Made by a program: the position numbers and the translations under genes
DNA from: Gamarada debralockiae
Taxonomy: Eukaryota; Ascomycota; Leotiomycetes; Helotiales; Hyphodiscaceae
Assembly: GCA_002803225.1 (NCBI GenBank)
Contig: NXFV01002048.1
Span: forward strand, 1-45,637
Direction of reading: 5' to 3'
DNA: 45,637 nt
The notes under the pieces: generated by a model
Seen by the model: the letters and a program-made list of their open reading frames with translations, nothing else
Database searches by the model: none
What the model was told of the DNA's origin: nothing
In this document: positions 34,306 to 44,881 of the stretch, piece after piece
Numbering within the stretch: position 1 is the first letter of the stretch
Layout of the letters: every line of letters begins with the position of its first letter

Positions 34306-35437
34306 GTTTACAGCGGGAGTCTCTGGCTTAAAGTAAAGCTCTCGAATCCGAGAAGTAGTACATCCCAGACAACCCTAAACATATACCCCGTGAAAAGATG
34401 AGCTGCTCAGCGGATATAGGCGAAGGCAGCCAAATCCGACTGGGTTTTACTCTTTATCTCTAATTAAAAACGCTAGCATTAATATCTAAAGTTTCTCAAA
34501 CTTTACAATTGTAAGTTGGCGATGCCACTAACTGACAGATGCCCTAGACCTATTTGCGGCATTAAGTCCACCGAGGTAGGGGTGCTCCAGGCTGGCACGA
34601 GCCAGAAAGTAGACAAAATCACTCCCGAACCGGCCGAAACCCCCTGTCTCGCTACACTGTAATACCTTGTACTCTATCCGACCCGAAGGATGAAGAACAA
34701 GGGATCATGTGTCATGTCGCAATGTTTTAGACCCTTGAAGCCGTCGGTGATCGCTGGGATGGAAAGCTGCGATGCTACTAGGAATGCAGGTGAGTTTGAT
34801 TTACTCGTGAAGCTTTTGGTTCTCGGGAGCTGGGATAGAGAAAGGATGCCTTCAAGGATGCTGGATGACATTGAAGGCGAATTGTCCCATTCAATGCTCT
34901 GAAAATCTTCACAAGTCAATCACTCAACTACAGCAACACCTGCGTGCGCCGACTGTGCATTCATACCATCTCCAAAGTAGAATGTGGACCGGAAGTACTC
35001 TGCGTTCTGAGTATTTTGGAATTTGATGTAGGCATACTTGAACTAAATCATCTCAGGGGGAGTGCATAAGGCACAGCCGGGTCATGGCCCAAATTCGTGC
35101 GTGCCTGCATCTTCCCTGGGATTGTTATGCGGCTTGGAATCCTTCAGTATTATCGCGCCAATGACGTGACCGGCGATTCCCAGGCAATAAACTATATTCT
35201 TGACTCTTGGTTCCTTTTGAGGAAGCTATTTAGCTTCGGCAACGGTTTCCGGGTTTGGGAAACGCCTCGAGGCGCCTCGAGCGTCTCATCGACGATCTGT
35301 TCATGGTTAAGGATTCGATACCTAAGTTACAGTAGGATTCGTGGACTGAGCCTCAAAACAACAAAGCAACTGGGTGTTAAAAATGTAATTATCAAGGGTA
35401 ATTCGAGTATCGAAATACAAAGTCTATCTTCTCTCCA
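34306..35437. other. Intergenic region
   Basis: About 1.1 kb. Small overlapping frames on both strands (34674-34919 minus, 34690-34902 plus, 35097-35483 plus) have no features I can support. It separates the rhodopsin-type gene from the truncated oxidoreductase; no trace of the missing oxidoreductase N-terminus was found here. Confidence 0.4.
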
Positions 35438-35968
35438 TCACGCAGCATCGACCTTCCATCCTCCAGGCATCAAGTTCGTGTAAACCTTGAGAGGATCATA
35501 CTTAGCCCGAATTGACTGAAGCTTGGCGAGATTTTCAGCGCCATAATTCTGGAAAATTTCTTGACCCAATCCGGCATCGTTCATGTAGTGATATTGAGCG
35601 GCCTGGCCAGCCGCCGAGAGCTTCGCCTCAATTGTATCTGTGACTTGAGCAGCAAAAGCATAGATCTTCGCATCGTCTGCTGGATCAGTCCACGAGAAAT
35701 TTTCAACCATCCCTAACAGACTATTAGCATCATATATGGAGATTTAGGGAAAGAACCTACAGAAATAGGGAGCCTTCGAGATGTCCACGCCTTGCGGATT
35801 GCCACCTTTGTTGATCCCCTGTTGAATGAAGTTCTTCGTCACAGGCTGGAATGCAACACTGGCTTGCAAGCCGGCCACGCCCCAGATGTTTGCTGTAACC
35901 ATGTCCACGAAGGTATCGTGCACGATGCTCAATGCTTCTGCCGTAGCAAGACTGGATACGACACGAAA
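35438..35968 (-). pseudogene. C-terminal fragment of a BBE-type FAD-linked oxidoreductase
   Basis: Two in-phase exons (about 35968-35761 and 35712-35438), separated by a normal GT-AG intron, encode about 160 residues of the C-terminal part of a berberine-bridge-type FAD oxidoreductase. Visible segments are HDTFVDMVTANIWGVAGLQ, FQPVTKNFIQQGINKGGN, MVENFSWTDPADDAKIY and the terminal BBE motif YHYMNDAG with YGAENLAKLQSIRAKYDP. Intact enzymes are about 480-550 residues with an N-terminal FAD-binding domain, which is absent. Homology stops near 35968, exactly where the sphingomyelinase sequence begins, in another frame. The fragment is therefore probably a recombination or deletion remnant, although its intron and stop codon are preserved. 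Confidence 0.75.
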
Positions 35969-38041
35969 TGCTTCGCATGTAGCAAATCTTGGCCTCTGCG
36001 CAGGCATTGCTCGTGCAGTTGGGGCTGCGAATGCTTGATTTGCCTTGGTAGGTGTTGAATTGGGTGACCAGACTGTGGTTGGACTCCATCGCAACAGTCA
36101 ACTCGTGCCAGAAAGTCGCATTCAGTGGAGCGTCGGCCGGCCAGTTGGTCGCAGAGCTGTAGGCCTCTCGGGTAGAGTACTCGAATTTGTAAGTCGGGCC
36201 AGTCGCATTGAGAGTAGAGTACGAATTGACATCGGAGTAGAATGTGTATGCATCATAGATATCGAATGATCCGGTGTCAACTTCGTACATCCTGAAGCCG
36301 GAATTCAAGTTTGTAAGTGGGGTCACGCTAGGGCCGATCCAGCCTGAAGTCAAAGCGGTGCTGGAGTTTTGCACAGTGCCGTTGTTGGCGTAGTAGATCA
36401 TGACTTGGTCCTCGTGAGTGTGCCCAAAGAATATGTTGGCAATGACATGTGGTGAATATCTGTCAACGATTTGATAGAAGAGATCGGTAGGGTTGGGAAG
36501 AGGGTTGCTGCCATCCCAGCCAGATAAAACGTGACCGAGAATCCAAACACGTTCACCAGCATCCTCGGCAGCCTGAAGCTCATTGATTATGAACTGGAAG
36601 CTTCCTGAATTATCAGGATCAGTGGAGTTGATGAAGGCGAGATAGTTCGACTTGTACCAGAAATCAGTATTAAGTGTGATGATTCGAAGGCCGTACTGAG
36701 TCTTGACGGAATATGCAGCATAGTGGATGGCGGCTTGCTGGGCCTCTGCTTGATTGAACCACCCTTCATGTTCCCATAGTGACGAAACGTGATCGTAGTT
36801 CCAACTGAACTGCTCACCAAGCGGTCCTGGCAAGTTATGAGGACTATCAATTGCCGAGGGGCTGGAGTCGTGATTTCCTAGCACGGCAAAGACGGGACCA
36901 GTGATATACGACTTCAACATCTGGTAGATGCTGGTCTCAGTATACTCAACGTAAGCACGTGAAAGCTGGTTTTCTGAATCGTGAGAAACGAGATCGCCGG
37001 TATAAATGGTCCACGCCGGGCTCGATTTCACATTGCCCGTTCCAGTCAAAGACGCAATCGATTGCAGTGCAGCAAGACCCAAATAGTAAGGAGTGTCACA
37101 TCTGTATATCATTAGCTCAGATTGGATGTTTTTCATAGGGGTACCGGTACTCACTTGTACGAGCCGTACAACGGTGCCGGGAACACAGCTTGAGAAGTAC
37201 CAGTAGTACCAGAATATCTGCAGCAGAGACCCGACGTGCAATTGGCTTCGGAGGCCACCTCGTATCTCGGGTCCAAGTGGAAGTCAGACAAATGAAGGAC
37301 CTTCACACGCTTTCCGCTTGCTTTGGGTGCCTTGGCGTTGGCCGGCTTGGGTTTTGGGAAAAGCGAGGTTGTGTTCAAAGGCGATGTTGTCGGCCAGGAA
37401 CAGAAATTGGAGCTCAAGGTACTGCAGATAAATCTTCCATCAAGTCCAGTGACATCTGCATAAGCAAGAACTTGAGTCCAGATAGCTCCATAATCCCCTG
37501 CCGTGTAGGCTGTCGTGCACGACGAATTTGTTCCGAATCCCGTCGATTCGCATAACGACACCATGGCAGCCGGCACATACTCAGGCACAGTCTGAGCAAG
37601 CAGCTTGCCAACACTCAGAGCAGCGATGCACTTGGAGCAGTTCCCAACAAGGCCGCCATGATCATAGATGATACTCTTGATTTCAGCAAGCGCGATTTGA
37701 ACAAACGCCTCGGCGGTAGTGTTGTCCAAATGTGCAATGGCTTGGGGATAATACACTGGATCATTGTCCGCGGTGGGGATATTCTTTGGGTCAGTTAGGT
37801 CGAGCGGATAGGTGATGTCCAGAATTGGATCATAAAGAGCTGGCTGAGGCTCGACGGTGGGCGCTGGCTTGACATAATAGCTGGAGAAGACGGAAGTTGG
37901 GAAGGCTGTGGGGACGACGAACGAGGCTGCGCCTGGCAATTGAGCGTGGACTGCTTCAATTGAAAAGACGGTCATGGCAGCCATGCCGAAGCCGAAGATT
38001 CTTGCCATCGAGTTCAGAGAATTGAGATAAATTGCTTTCAA
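35757..38041 (-). CDS. Secreted acid sphingomyelinase-like phosphodiesterase with an aberrant 3' end
   Basis: Two exons, 38041-37155 and 37101-35757, giving 743 residues (732 from the second ATG at 38008, which gives the cleaner signal peptide MARIFGFGMAAMTVFSIEAV). A saposin-B-like region with paired cysteines (GNCSKCIAAL, SLCES) precedes the calcineurin-like metallophosphoesterase domain: LSDFHLDPRY, YTGDLVSHD, VLGNHDSSP, ILGHVLSGWDG and FFGHTHEDQ are the metal-binding motifs. Acid sphingomyelinases cleave sphingomyelin to ceramide and phosphocholine; fungal versions are secreted and their substrate is less clear. After CAEAKICYMRS (near 35970) the normal family ending is replaced by about 70 residues that are an out-of-frame reading of an FAD oxidoreductase gene. 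The catalytic domain itself appears complete. Confidence 0.87.
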
Positions 38042-38674
38042 TTCGTCGCGAATTCTCGATTGGAATCAGCGAACGAGGACAGAAAATGAAAGTCGTCGGT
38101 TATAAAAACTCTCGCCGCTCATCCTAGTAGCTGTCATAAATTAGCACCTTGTCGCTGGGTCTCTACTAACAAATTGGCCAGCATTATGCTCGAGAATCAC
38201 GGGTTTGAACGTGCGCGGTTGATTGGCAGCCGGACGAATAATCCACCTGCACCATCGACTTGCAGCCTGCAAGTCCAGGATCGTGTAAGCAAGCTTTCCA
38301 TCGCCGTGGGTTCGCGATTGTGGAGATAATATGCAAAGTTCCTGATTTTCCATCGTGAAGCCGCGACAATAAGGCTCATGAAGGTAAACTGTGGTCGAGG
38401 GACGGTGAACCACTCACTGGTCGAAATTTGGTGCTTGAGGCCCATCATGCCAGCCTGCCTCATAGGTTGTGTTTTAGGTCCACCGTTTCTAGCGGGTTAT
38501 GGTGGCTGAAGCCCCCCGTATTCAACCGTCTTCAGCGGCCGAAGGGACCCTCCAAAAACATCTTCTTCACTCCGCACGTGTTATCAGAAACAATTATAGA
38601 GACCGCCATTGGGACCTCAAGTATGATGACTGAGTGGTTGCAGTGGTTATCGTCTAAATCTCACTCAAAGGAGA

Positions 38675-38704
38675 GGCCCGCTCGGCGTGGCCGAGTGCCT
38701 TTTT
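38675..38704 (+). other. GC-rich hairpin followed by T-tract
   Basis: GCTCGGC (38680-38686) pairs with GCCGAGT (38690-38696) around a 3-base GTG loop, with an outer GGC/GCC extension and then a run of five T. The CGTGGCCGAGTG string resembles the 5' part of tRNA-Ser/Leu genes, but no complete tRNA can be folded. Role unknown. Confidence 0.4.
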
Positions 38705-39007
38705 CTTCGTTCTCATTGTTCCTGCATGCGAGAGAGATGTTCGGATGAAGGTTGCCATTGTAGAGAGTGGTGAAAGAAGCGCGAATGCTGCCGTGAGCCT
38801 CGGTCTAGTGATTAACCGATTTTCAAAGTGGATGGGGTTTCATTTTCGGTCTTAAGTTCAGTCAATGTTTTGCTATCGATCAGAGGTACGTTCGCAAGGC
38901 CTGCACATCCGTGTCAGCAATGTCTAGGTCCGCCATTTCCATTCTCAAGATGCTGCAAGTTCGGTATCTCGACTGCAAAATCTTAAGTGTACTAAGAGCA
39001 AATGATC

Positions 39008-39026
39008 AGAGAGAGAGAGAGAGAGA
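39008..39026. repeat. (AG)n microsatellite
   Basis: A perfect AG dinucleotide run of about 19 bp in the promoter region of the downstream Zn2Cys6 gene. Simple repeat; no further role is suggested. Confidence 0.8.
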
Positions 39027-39092
39027 AGGCTTTGATACCGGGACGCGTTCTCTTCAATAGGACGTTCGACGTAGTCTGATATCTTGCCTGTG

Positions 39093-39266
39093 TCACGTGA
39101 TGTGGCTATTTGAGAGAACAATCCGTTTAGATTGACGTAGAACACAAAATAGTGTATTTTCCAAAAATTGTTTGATACTGGTAGTGCCATCTTATTCTAA
39201 TTTCAACGTCCCTGTCTCATCAACCAACCTGTGGAGCAAAACAGGATGATCACCTGTTTCACGTGA
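39093..39266. promoter_or_regulatory. Two identical TCACGTGA boxes
   Basis: TCACGTGA, an 8-bp palindrome containing the CACGTG E-box, occurs at 39093-39100 and 39259-39266, both followed by TG. They lie 64-240 bp upstream of the Zn2Cys6 gene start at 39330. bHLH/CBF1-type factors bind such boxes; use here is inferred. Confidence 0.4.
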
Positions 39267-39329
39267 TGGAAACGAGCCCCGAGTCCGAGGGCCGATAAGT
39301 TTTAGCGAGCTCCGCATTTTAGTACCCCG

Positions 39330-41692
39330 ATGGTTAACTATTCAATCTTGCCTTCGAGCTTGGAGAATCCGACATATTTCTGCGACACCATCCATACGGA
39401 AAACCCTCTCTTTGATTTCGGATTAATCCGTCGTCCCTCTGTACATTATACCTCATCCAAGCACCCTGAAGCGATGTTAAAGTGGGACAACGCCATTTCA
39501 AAATCCTCTGTATCAAGACGTCGAAATGGCCAGCAAGCTGCATGTGAGCCATGCCGAAAGGGTAAAATTAGATGCGATCATGCGTCGCCAATTTGTTCCA
39601 GATGCAAGAAACGAAGAACACCAGGGCAGTGTGTCTTCCTCCCCGCGCCGATGACACAAACAAACCCCTCCAAAGCAAGCAGCTCTAAACCATTCACCCC
39701 TCTTTTGACCCAGCTCTCGAACCCTACATCTAGGATAGAGATTTGCCACCTTGGTCCTTCAGATGAGCCCGAACCCATGTCTGAATCACATGGTTTCCTC
39801 GGATCGACAAGTTTCTCTGCGACAATCCAGCATGGGAGTTTGACAGGAGAATCAGACGGACAATCGGGTAAAGTGGCACTGGTATCGGGCTATACGAATG
39901 GCATTAGCGATTCGGCGCATTTGCAGCTTGGGATCAAAGTTTTGAGGCAACTGCCTAGTGAGCGAACATGCCATAGTCTTCTCGATTGGTACATGGACCA
40001 CCTTGCCGAGGTGGGTTTCCATCAAGCAAGTATAAGAGTCAGCTTAGAGGCTCTCTGGTCAGAATTTGGGAAGCTATTAAGGAACCCGAGGAGTTCTACA
40101 GATCTCCAATCGCTTGCCAAGACGATTTTCCGAAATGCTTCCCCGCCGCTCACAATCGAAGGTCCAGAAGATGCAAGAGAATGGATTGCCACATTTTCAG
40201 GTGCCAACACAAGATGGGAGACCCTAGGGATACTGTTCCTCGCATTTGGCTACGCTCTTCTTTCTTTGCCCGAGAAAGACCTGTCTAAAACTTTCGGAGA
40301 GAGGGCTGGAGACAGGCAAGAGCTCATTGCTGAAATGAAAGGTTGTGTCGAAGCTTGCATAGAGCTTTGCCGCAGCTCCCTGAATACATTGGTTTGCTAT
40401 CTTCTCTACAAAAACATGCTTCTTGAAACCGTGCTCCGTGGAGATGCGAGTAAGTTTTTCTTGGCCCGCCTTTCTACCCGCTGACTTTTCGAAGGCCTGT
40501 CGGCATGGCGACTCCATAATGATCTCATTGGAACAGCTGTTGCATACGGTCTGCATTGCTATCAAGGTGGAACAACTATTACGGCACAATCAGAAATGCG
40601 AAAAGATTAAGTGGCTGCATTTTCTGGAGCGACAAAGAGTTATCGATGTTCACCGGACGTCCCCCCTCGCTCAGTCACCGATATTATTCTTGTCCTCTGC
40701 CTCTAGACCTTAACGATGACACCCTGATGGCCGGCGGACAGTTACTTGAAGATGAAATCAGCAGCTTAGATGAGAACGGGTGGAATACTCAAGGACGCAT
40801 TTTCGAGGCTACGATTTGTAGGATGATGGTGCAATGTGCTTTCATTCAAGATGACATTATGGAACTTTTCATTGGAAATCAAGCTCAGTGGTCAAAACAA
40901 CGTCTTGAGTAAGTTTATGAATTACGGAGCCTCCATGCCATGATTCCTAACTACGGCCTAGGGATCTCAAAGTTCGAACGCGAGAGGTATACTCCAAGTT
41001 TCCGACGCAACTCCAGGTGTCCAAGAAAGATTTCATCCATTGTCCAGATGACAAAGTTATGTGGCAGCTGTTGTGCGGACGTCTTGATTATCTTAAAATA
41101 CATCTCCTTCTTGAACGTCTGTCAACGGAGCGAGGTGGTGCAAGCAAGCGAGAGCTTTTTGAAGTCGCAAGGGAGATGCTTGACCTGACGGCTTTCTTGT
41201 GGGTGCACAGAGACCGATCCTCGAGCCGAGCGCATGATTATGACTACATGGTATGTCACCCACCACAGCTCGATTTATCATTCTCTTCCAAGGAATTTCC
41301 CAATGTTTACCCTCGTGCAGATAATGGGGTATGGAATGCCGTCGATTGGAATTCTCTGCGCCGAGCTTCTCAAACAAGTGAAGGACCCAAACCAAGTCGA
41401 AGTCAAACTTCCCATCTCAGAAATTGTCCAGAATCTTAGTCTGATTATTGGCTTTCTGGATTGGATTCGACCTACTGCTGGTAATTACAAGTTGTGCCGT
41501 CCGCTTTCGCGGGTGATTCGACGTGTTCTCGATCAGCTTTTCGAGCCGGCTTCGGTCGAGGTCCCTCGCGACAAAGAGAGCTCACAGCAAATTGAAATGT
41601 TGGATGATGCCTCGCCCCCAGACAATCTAGATGATTTGGAGTGGTTGAATAGCATTGATTGGGCTTTTGGTCAATACGTGGACTTCAATTAA
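39330..41692 (+). CDS. Zn2Cys6 transcription factor with an apparent frameshift
   Basis: Four exons: 39330-40449, 40495-40908, 40962-41250 and 41321-41692. The Zn2Cys6 motif ACEPCRKGKIRCDHASPICS, continued by RC and a sixth cysteine (C-x2-C-x6-C-x6-C-x2-C-x8-C), lies near residues 71-101. The fungal-specific regulatory domain follows (GFHQASIRVSLEALWSEFGK, WRLHNDLIGTAVAYGLHCYQ, CIFWSDKELSMFTGRPPSLS). In exon 2 the frame breaks at the A-run 40601-40604: the upstream frame reads SEMRK then meets TAA, while the family sequence continues in the frame one base back (RLSGCIFWSD). One missing A would explain it; no in-phase intron fits. It is therefore either a recently inactivated gene or a sequencing error. 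It lies 530 bp upstream of GH88 on the same strand, so it may regulate it. Confidence 0.82.
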
Positions 41693-42224
41693 GTTGGGAG
41701 GGCAGATGTTGGAAGATGTTCCAGGAAGTTGACGTCTCTAACTTTTCCCAAGTCATTCCAGAGATTTCCTGGCAGGTTCATAATGTTGTCCAGCCACGTT
41801 TCGTCTCTCTATTGATCTCATATTCTAAGTTCGCTGATGGTCGTTGAGGGTCGTCTTGTGACGTTCCGAGGCTTGCGGAGGACTCCGGTAGATAGCCCGG
41901 GCTCCATAGACAAGCCCCACGTCGCTCATCTCGCCGCGTTCGGACTCAATTATCCCGTTGGGACATTATCTGGATTGTGGTATTTTCTTATCACGTTCTT
42001 CAACACAATGGAAGGGCGGAACAGCCCTGGCCCTATTATTGGATCGTAGCGTCCACTTCAGTTGAAGGCAGACCGCCTCTCCTATCTCCTCAACCAATAG
42101 CCGAATGTTGAACCTTTTCCTTTTGGGACATACTATATCAAACTCAGCATTTCACTCATTTGGATGCGATCTCATTTTTCTCCTGAAGTCTTTTTTTCTT
42201 CGTAACTGCGTGGAGAAACTCAGG
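41693..42224. other. Intergenic region
   Basis: About 530 bp between the Zn2Cys6 gene and GH88, presumably the 3' UTR and GH88 promoter. No supportable gene. Confidence 0.4.
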
Positions 42225-43885
42225 ATGGATGATACGAGGAAGAGAACAAGACAGTCGTTGAGAGGCTCCGAGAATGAGTGTTCGAGATTCGTTAAAGATG
42301 CAACTCCATCGGTAATAGTATATTCCATCAAAAGAAGATCCACACTGACAAATCTTCTCTAGAAGACTTCGAAGAAATCCCGAACGGAATCGCCTTTGAA
42401 CAATATTGGTCTGGTCACTCCTCCAACGCGCGACTCGATCGATGTAGGTGCTACTTCGAAACATAAATTGTATGCTTTGTATTCGGAATCGGTAGTTGCC
42501 AAGGTCTGGGGGGTCGCAAAGACGGCTTTGGATAAGGTGAGGATGATTTTTGGAATGGTCTGACGTTTGCTAATAGTGACGTTCAGTCATCTCCTCCAAA
42601 TCTATTCCCTGAATACACGAAACCTGGAGGAAGGAAATATGTGTACAGAGAGTCGGAGTTCTGGACCTCGGGGTTCTTTCCTGGTTGCATATATCTCCTT
42701 CTCGAGAGACAGCGGAAGCATCCTCATGCATTTCCTCCCTCGCCATTCTCTGGCCTTCCACAAACTCCGCACCCATTACAGCTTCAATATGCTTGCAACT
42801 GGTGGACCGTCAACCTTCACCAAAATGCATATCTAACAACAACTCATGACCTCAGTTTCATGATATCTCCATGGGCCCGATTAGCCTGGGAAGGCGATTG
42901 CGACGTGAAAGCCTACAAAACCCTCATCACAGCCGCAAAGACTCTTGCTACGCGGTACAACCCGAAGATAGAATGCCTTCGATCTTGGGACACTTGTGTC
43001 ACAAACCGATATTCTTTTACAGATCCTTCTTTAGATTTCTTGGTGATCATAGTAAGTTAATATCTAGCATGCCTCTTGCCAGCTCTGACTCATGACAAAC
43101 AGGACAACATGTTAAATCTCGACCTTTTGTTCTGGGCCGCAACCGAACTCCGAGATCCAAACCTACGAGATATTGCGGTGAATCATGCAAGGACGACCCA
43201 GAAACACCACATCCGCCCGGATTCCTCTACATTCCATGTCGTCAACTTTGATCAAGCGACAGGCAACGTCAAAGCCAAGATGACGAACCAAGGATACTCT
43301 GATAACTCCTGCTGGTCGCGAGGTCAGAGTTGGGCAATCACCGGCTTTGTTCAAACCTATTCATGGACTCACGATATGAGCTTCCTCACTACGGCGCGTG
43401 AATGTGCTGATTACTTCCTCGCTCATCTCCCATCCAACGGCGTTCCATACTGGGACTTCTCAGCGCCAGTAACTCAAGACACTCCCACAGATACCAGTGC
43501 AGCGGTGATCGCATGCTATGGTATGCTTCTCCTACACGAGGCGTTGACTGCACTCGGTGAACAGTCGCCGTACCTGAAAGGAGCTATGCACATTCTTACG
43601 TCCGTTTGCGCAACTCAAATGAGTCCCCCGGCACACTTCGCTACCTCAACCATCAGCGTTCCATCCGTCGAACATGGAGTTTCGAGTGAGCCAGGCCCGT
43701 TGGAGGTAGACATGGGGACTGGAGCCGAAACCATTCTTGTTGGAGCAACTATCAACAATTATGAGTTTGCGCCGAGGAGATGGGCGGACCATGGGTTGGT
43801 TTATGCTGATTACTACTTCTTGCTTGTTGGAAACAAGTTGTTGGATATGGGCATTGGTTGGCAGATTGCTGCACAGTCATTGTAA
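42225..43885 (+). CDS. GH88 unsaturated glucuronyl/galacturonyl hydrolase
   Basis: Four exons, all in phase 0: 42225-42311, 42363-42536, 42587-43051 and 43103-43885, giving 502 residues. The N-terminal 60 residues are Lys/Arg/Ser-rich without a signal peptide, so the enzyme is probably intracellular. The (alpha/alpha)6-barrel GH88 domain begins at about residue 65; FWTSGFFPGCIYLLLERQ, TTHDLSFMISPWARLAW, IIDNMLNLDLLFWAATEL and NQGYSDNSCWSRGQSWAI are conserved segments. Asp175 (HDLSF) and Asp243 (IIDNM) match the two catalytic aspartates of UGL. The enzyme removes the delta-4,5-unsaturated uronic acid left by polysaccharide lyases on pectin or glycosaminoglycan-like oligomers. Its final segment (YEFAPRRWADHGLVYADYYF) is also typical. 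Confidence 0.92.
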
Positions 43886-44881
43886 TAGATCCTTTTACTT
43901 CATTACTGTTTGCCTAGAAGGAGACTATTTCATGCAGCCCGAACTGCAGCAAGCTGGCCGAGGGGGAGCCGCTCGAAACTTATGAAATGTGAATTATCAG
44001 GCTTATTCTGTGATGCCGAGTTAGACTTGCAGTTATCCCTTCAGTATTCTTGCCATATATCTTCCACATTGAGCTCCACCGACTCTAGCTCTGCAGGCTC
44101 AGCCTGGTCATCAACATTATGTGCAAGGACTTTGGCGAGCTAGGTATCATACGGCGGTCTCAACTATGCTGTGGCCGGTACCCTGTCTAGTATAGCCGTT
44201 GGGATGATTAAAGCGGACAGAATCTGCAATTTTTGTCAACTTGCCTGGGCATGAGTCCCGCGAGACCGCCATGAATACAATTGCACGTGGGATTCCAGAG
44301 AAGCCCAAAGGTACGTTTCACATGGCCCTACATCGAAGGGGACCCGATGCGAAGGCGGCTGAAGGGTTTGCAGAACCGGAATTCCCATCTCGCGAGTCTC
44401 TGCCTCTCCTGGACTAAGGAGTCGAAGATCTCCAAGGTGTTCATACAAGGAGAGACTACATACAAGAACCAGTGGTTATCGATGCAGAGGGGTGCTTCAA
44501 GAGGCCATTAGGCTCAGCCGCATCGTATATTTAGCTGGGATGGAGTGGAAGTCCCCAACAATTACTAAGCCTTCCGGGGGGGAATGGGAGGTTGGGAACC
44601 GAGAAACTACCCCGATTGCCGTAGACATATATGGGCATTAATGACAATCTTATATAACAAAGTGCGAACAGACACATGGACATAAAAGAAAACCAGAACG
44701 AAAGCTCATATATCAGATCCAACCTAACCCTCTGAACTCGTTTATTCTTCGAGGACGGCGTGGATTCGGAACCCGCGGACTCAGCTAAAAATAACCGTTC
44801 ATAGCGTCTGTCGCCCCCAGCGAGTTGCAAGTTGAAGCGTGCGCAACAACATACAGAAGCAAGAGACAGCACTCGACCCGA
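43886..44881. other. Intergenic region
   Basis: About 1 kb with no supportable gene. Frames 44531-44872 (minus), 44281-44511 (plus) and 44236-44448 (minus) show no domain features. Confidence 0.4.

Larger units (their letters stand above)
38042..39329. other. Divergent intergenic region
   Basis: About 1.3 kb between the divergent sphingomyelinase and Zn2Cys6 genes. No supportable gene is seen. It contains a CACGTG at about 38573, a hairpin with T5 at 38675, an AG dinucleotide run at 39008 and two TCACGTGA boxes, listed separately where useful. Confidence 0.45.

Noticed and set aside
34674..34919. 81-codon minus-strand frame
   Set aside because: Overlaps an equally open plus-strand frame, has no domain and no splice partner.
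35744..36094. Independent small gene in the sphingomyelinase 3' end
   Set aside because: Its ATG lies in sphingomyelinase sequence read out of frame; only the part after about 35968 has oxidoreductase homology, so it is treated as a truncated fragment rather than a gene with its own start.
38600..38710. Possible tRNA gene
   Set aside because: A GTGGCCGAGTG-like string and a T-run are present, but no acceptor stem, anticodon arm and T-arm (GGTTCGA) could be folded together.
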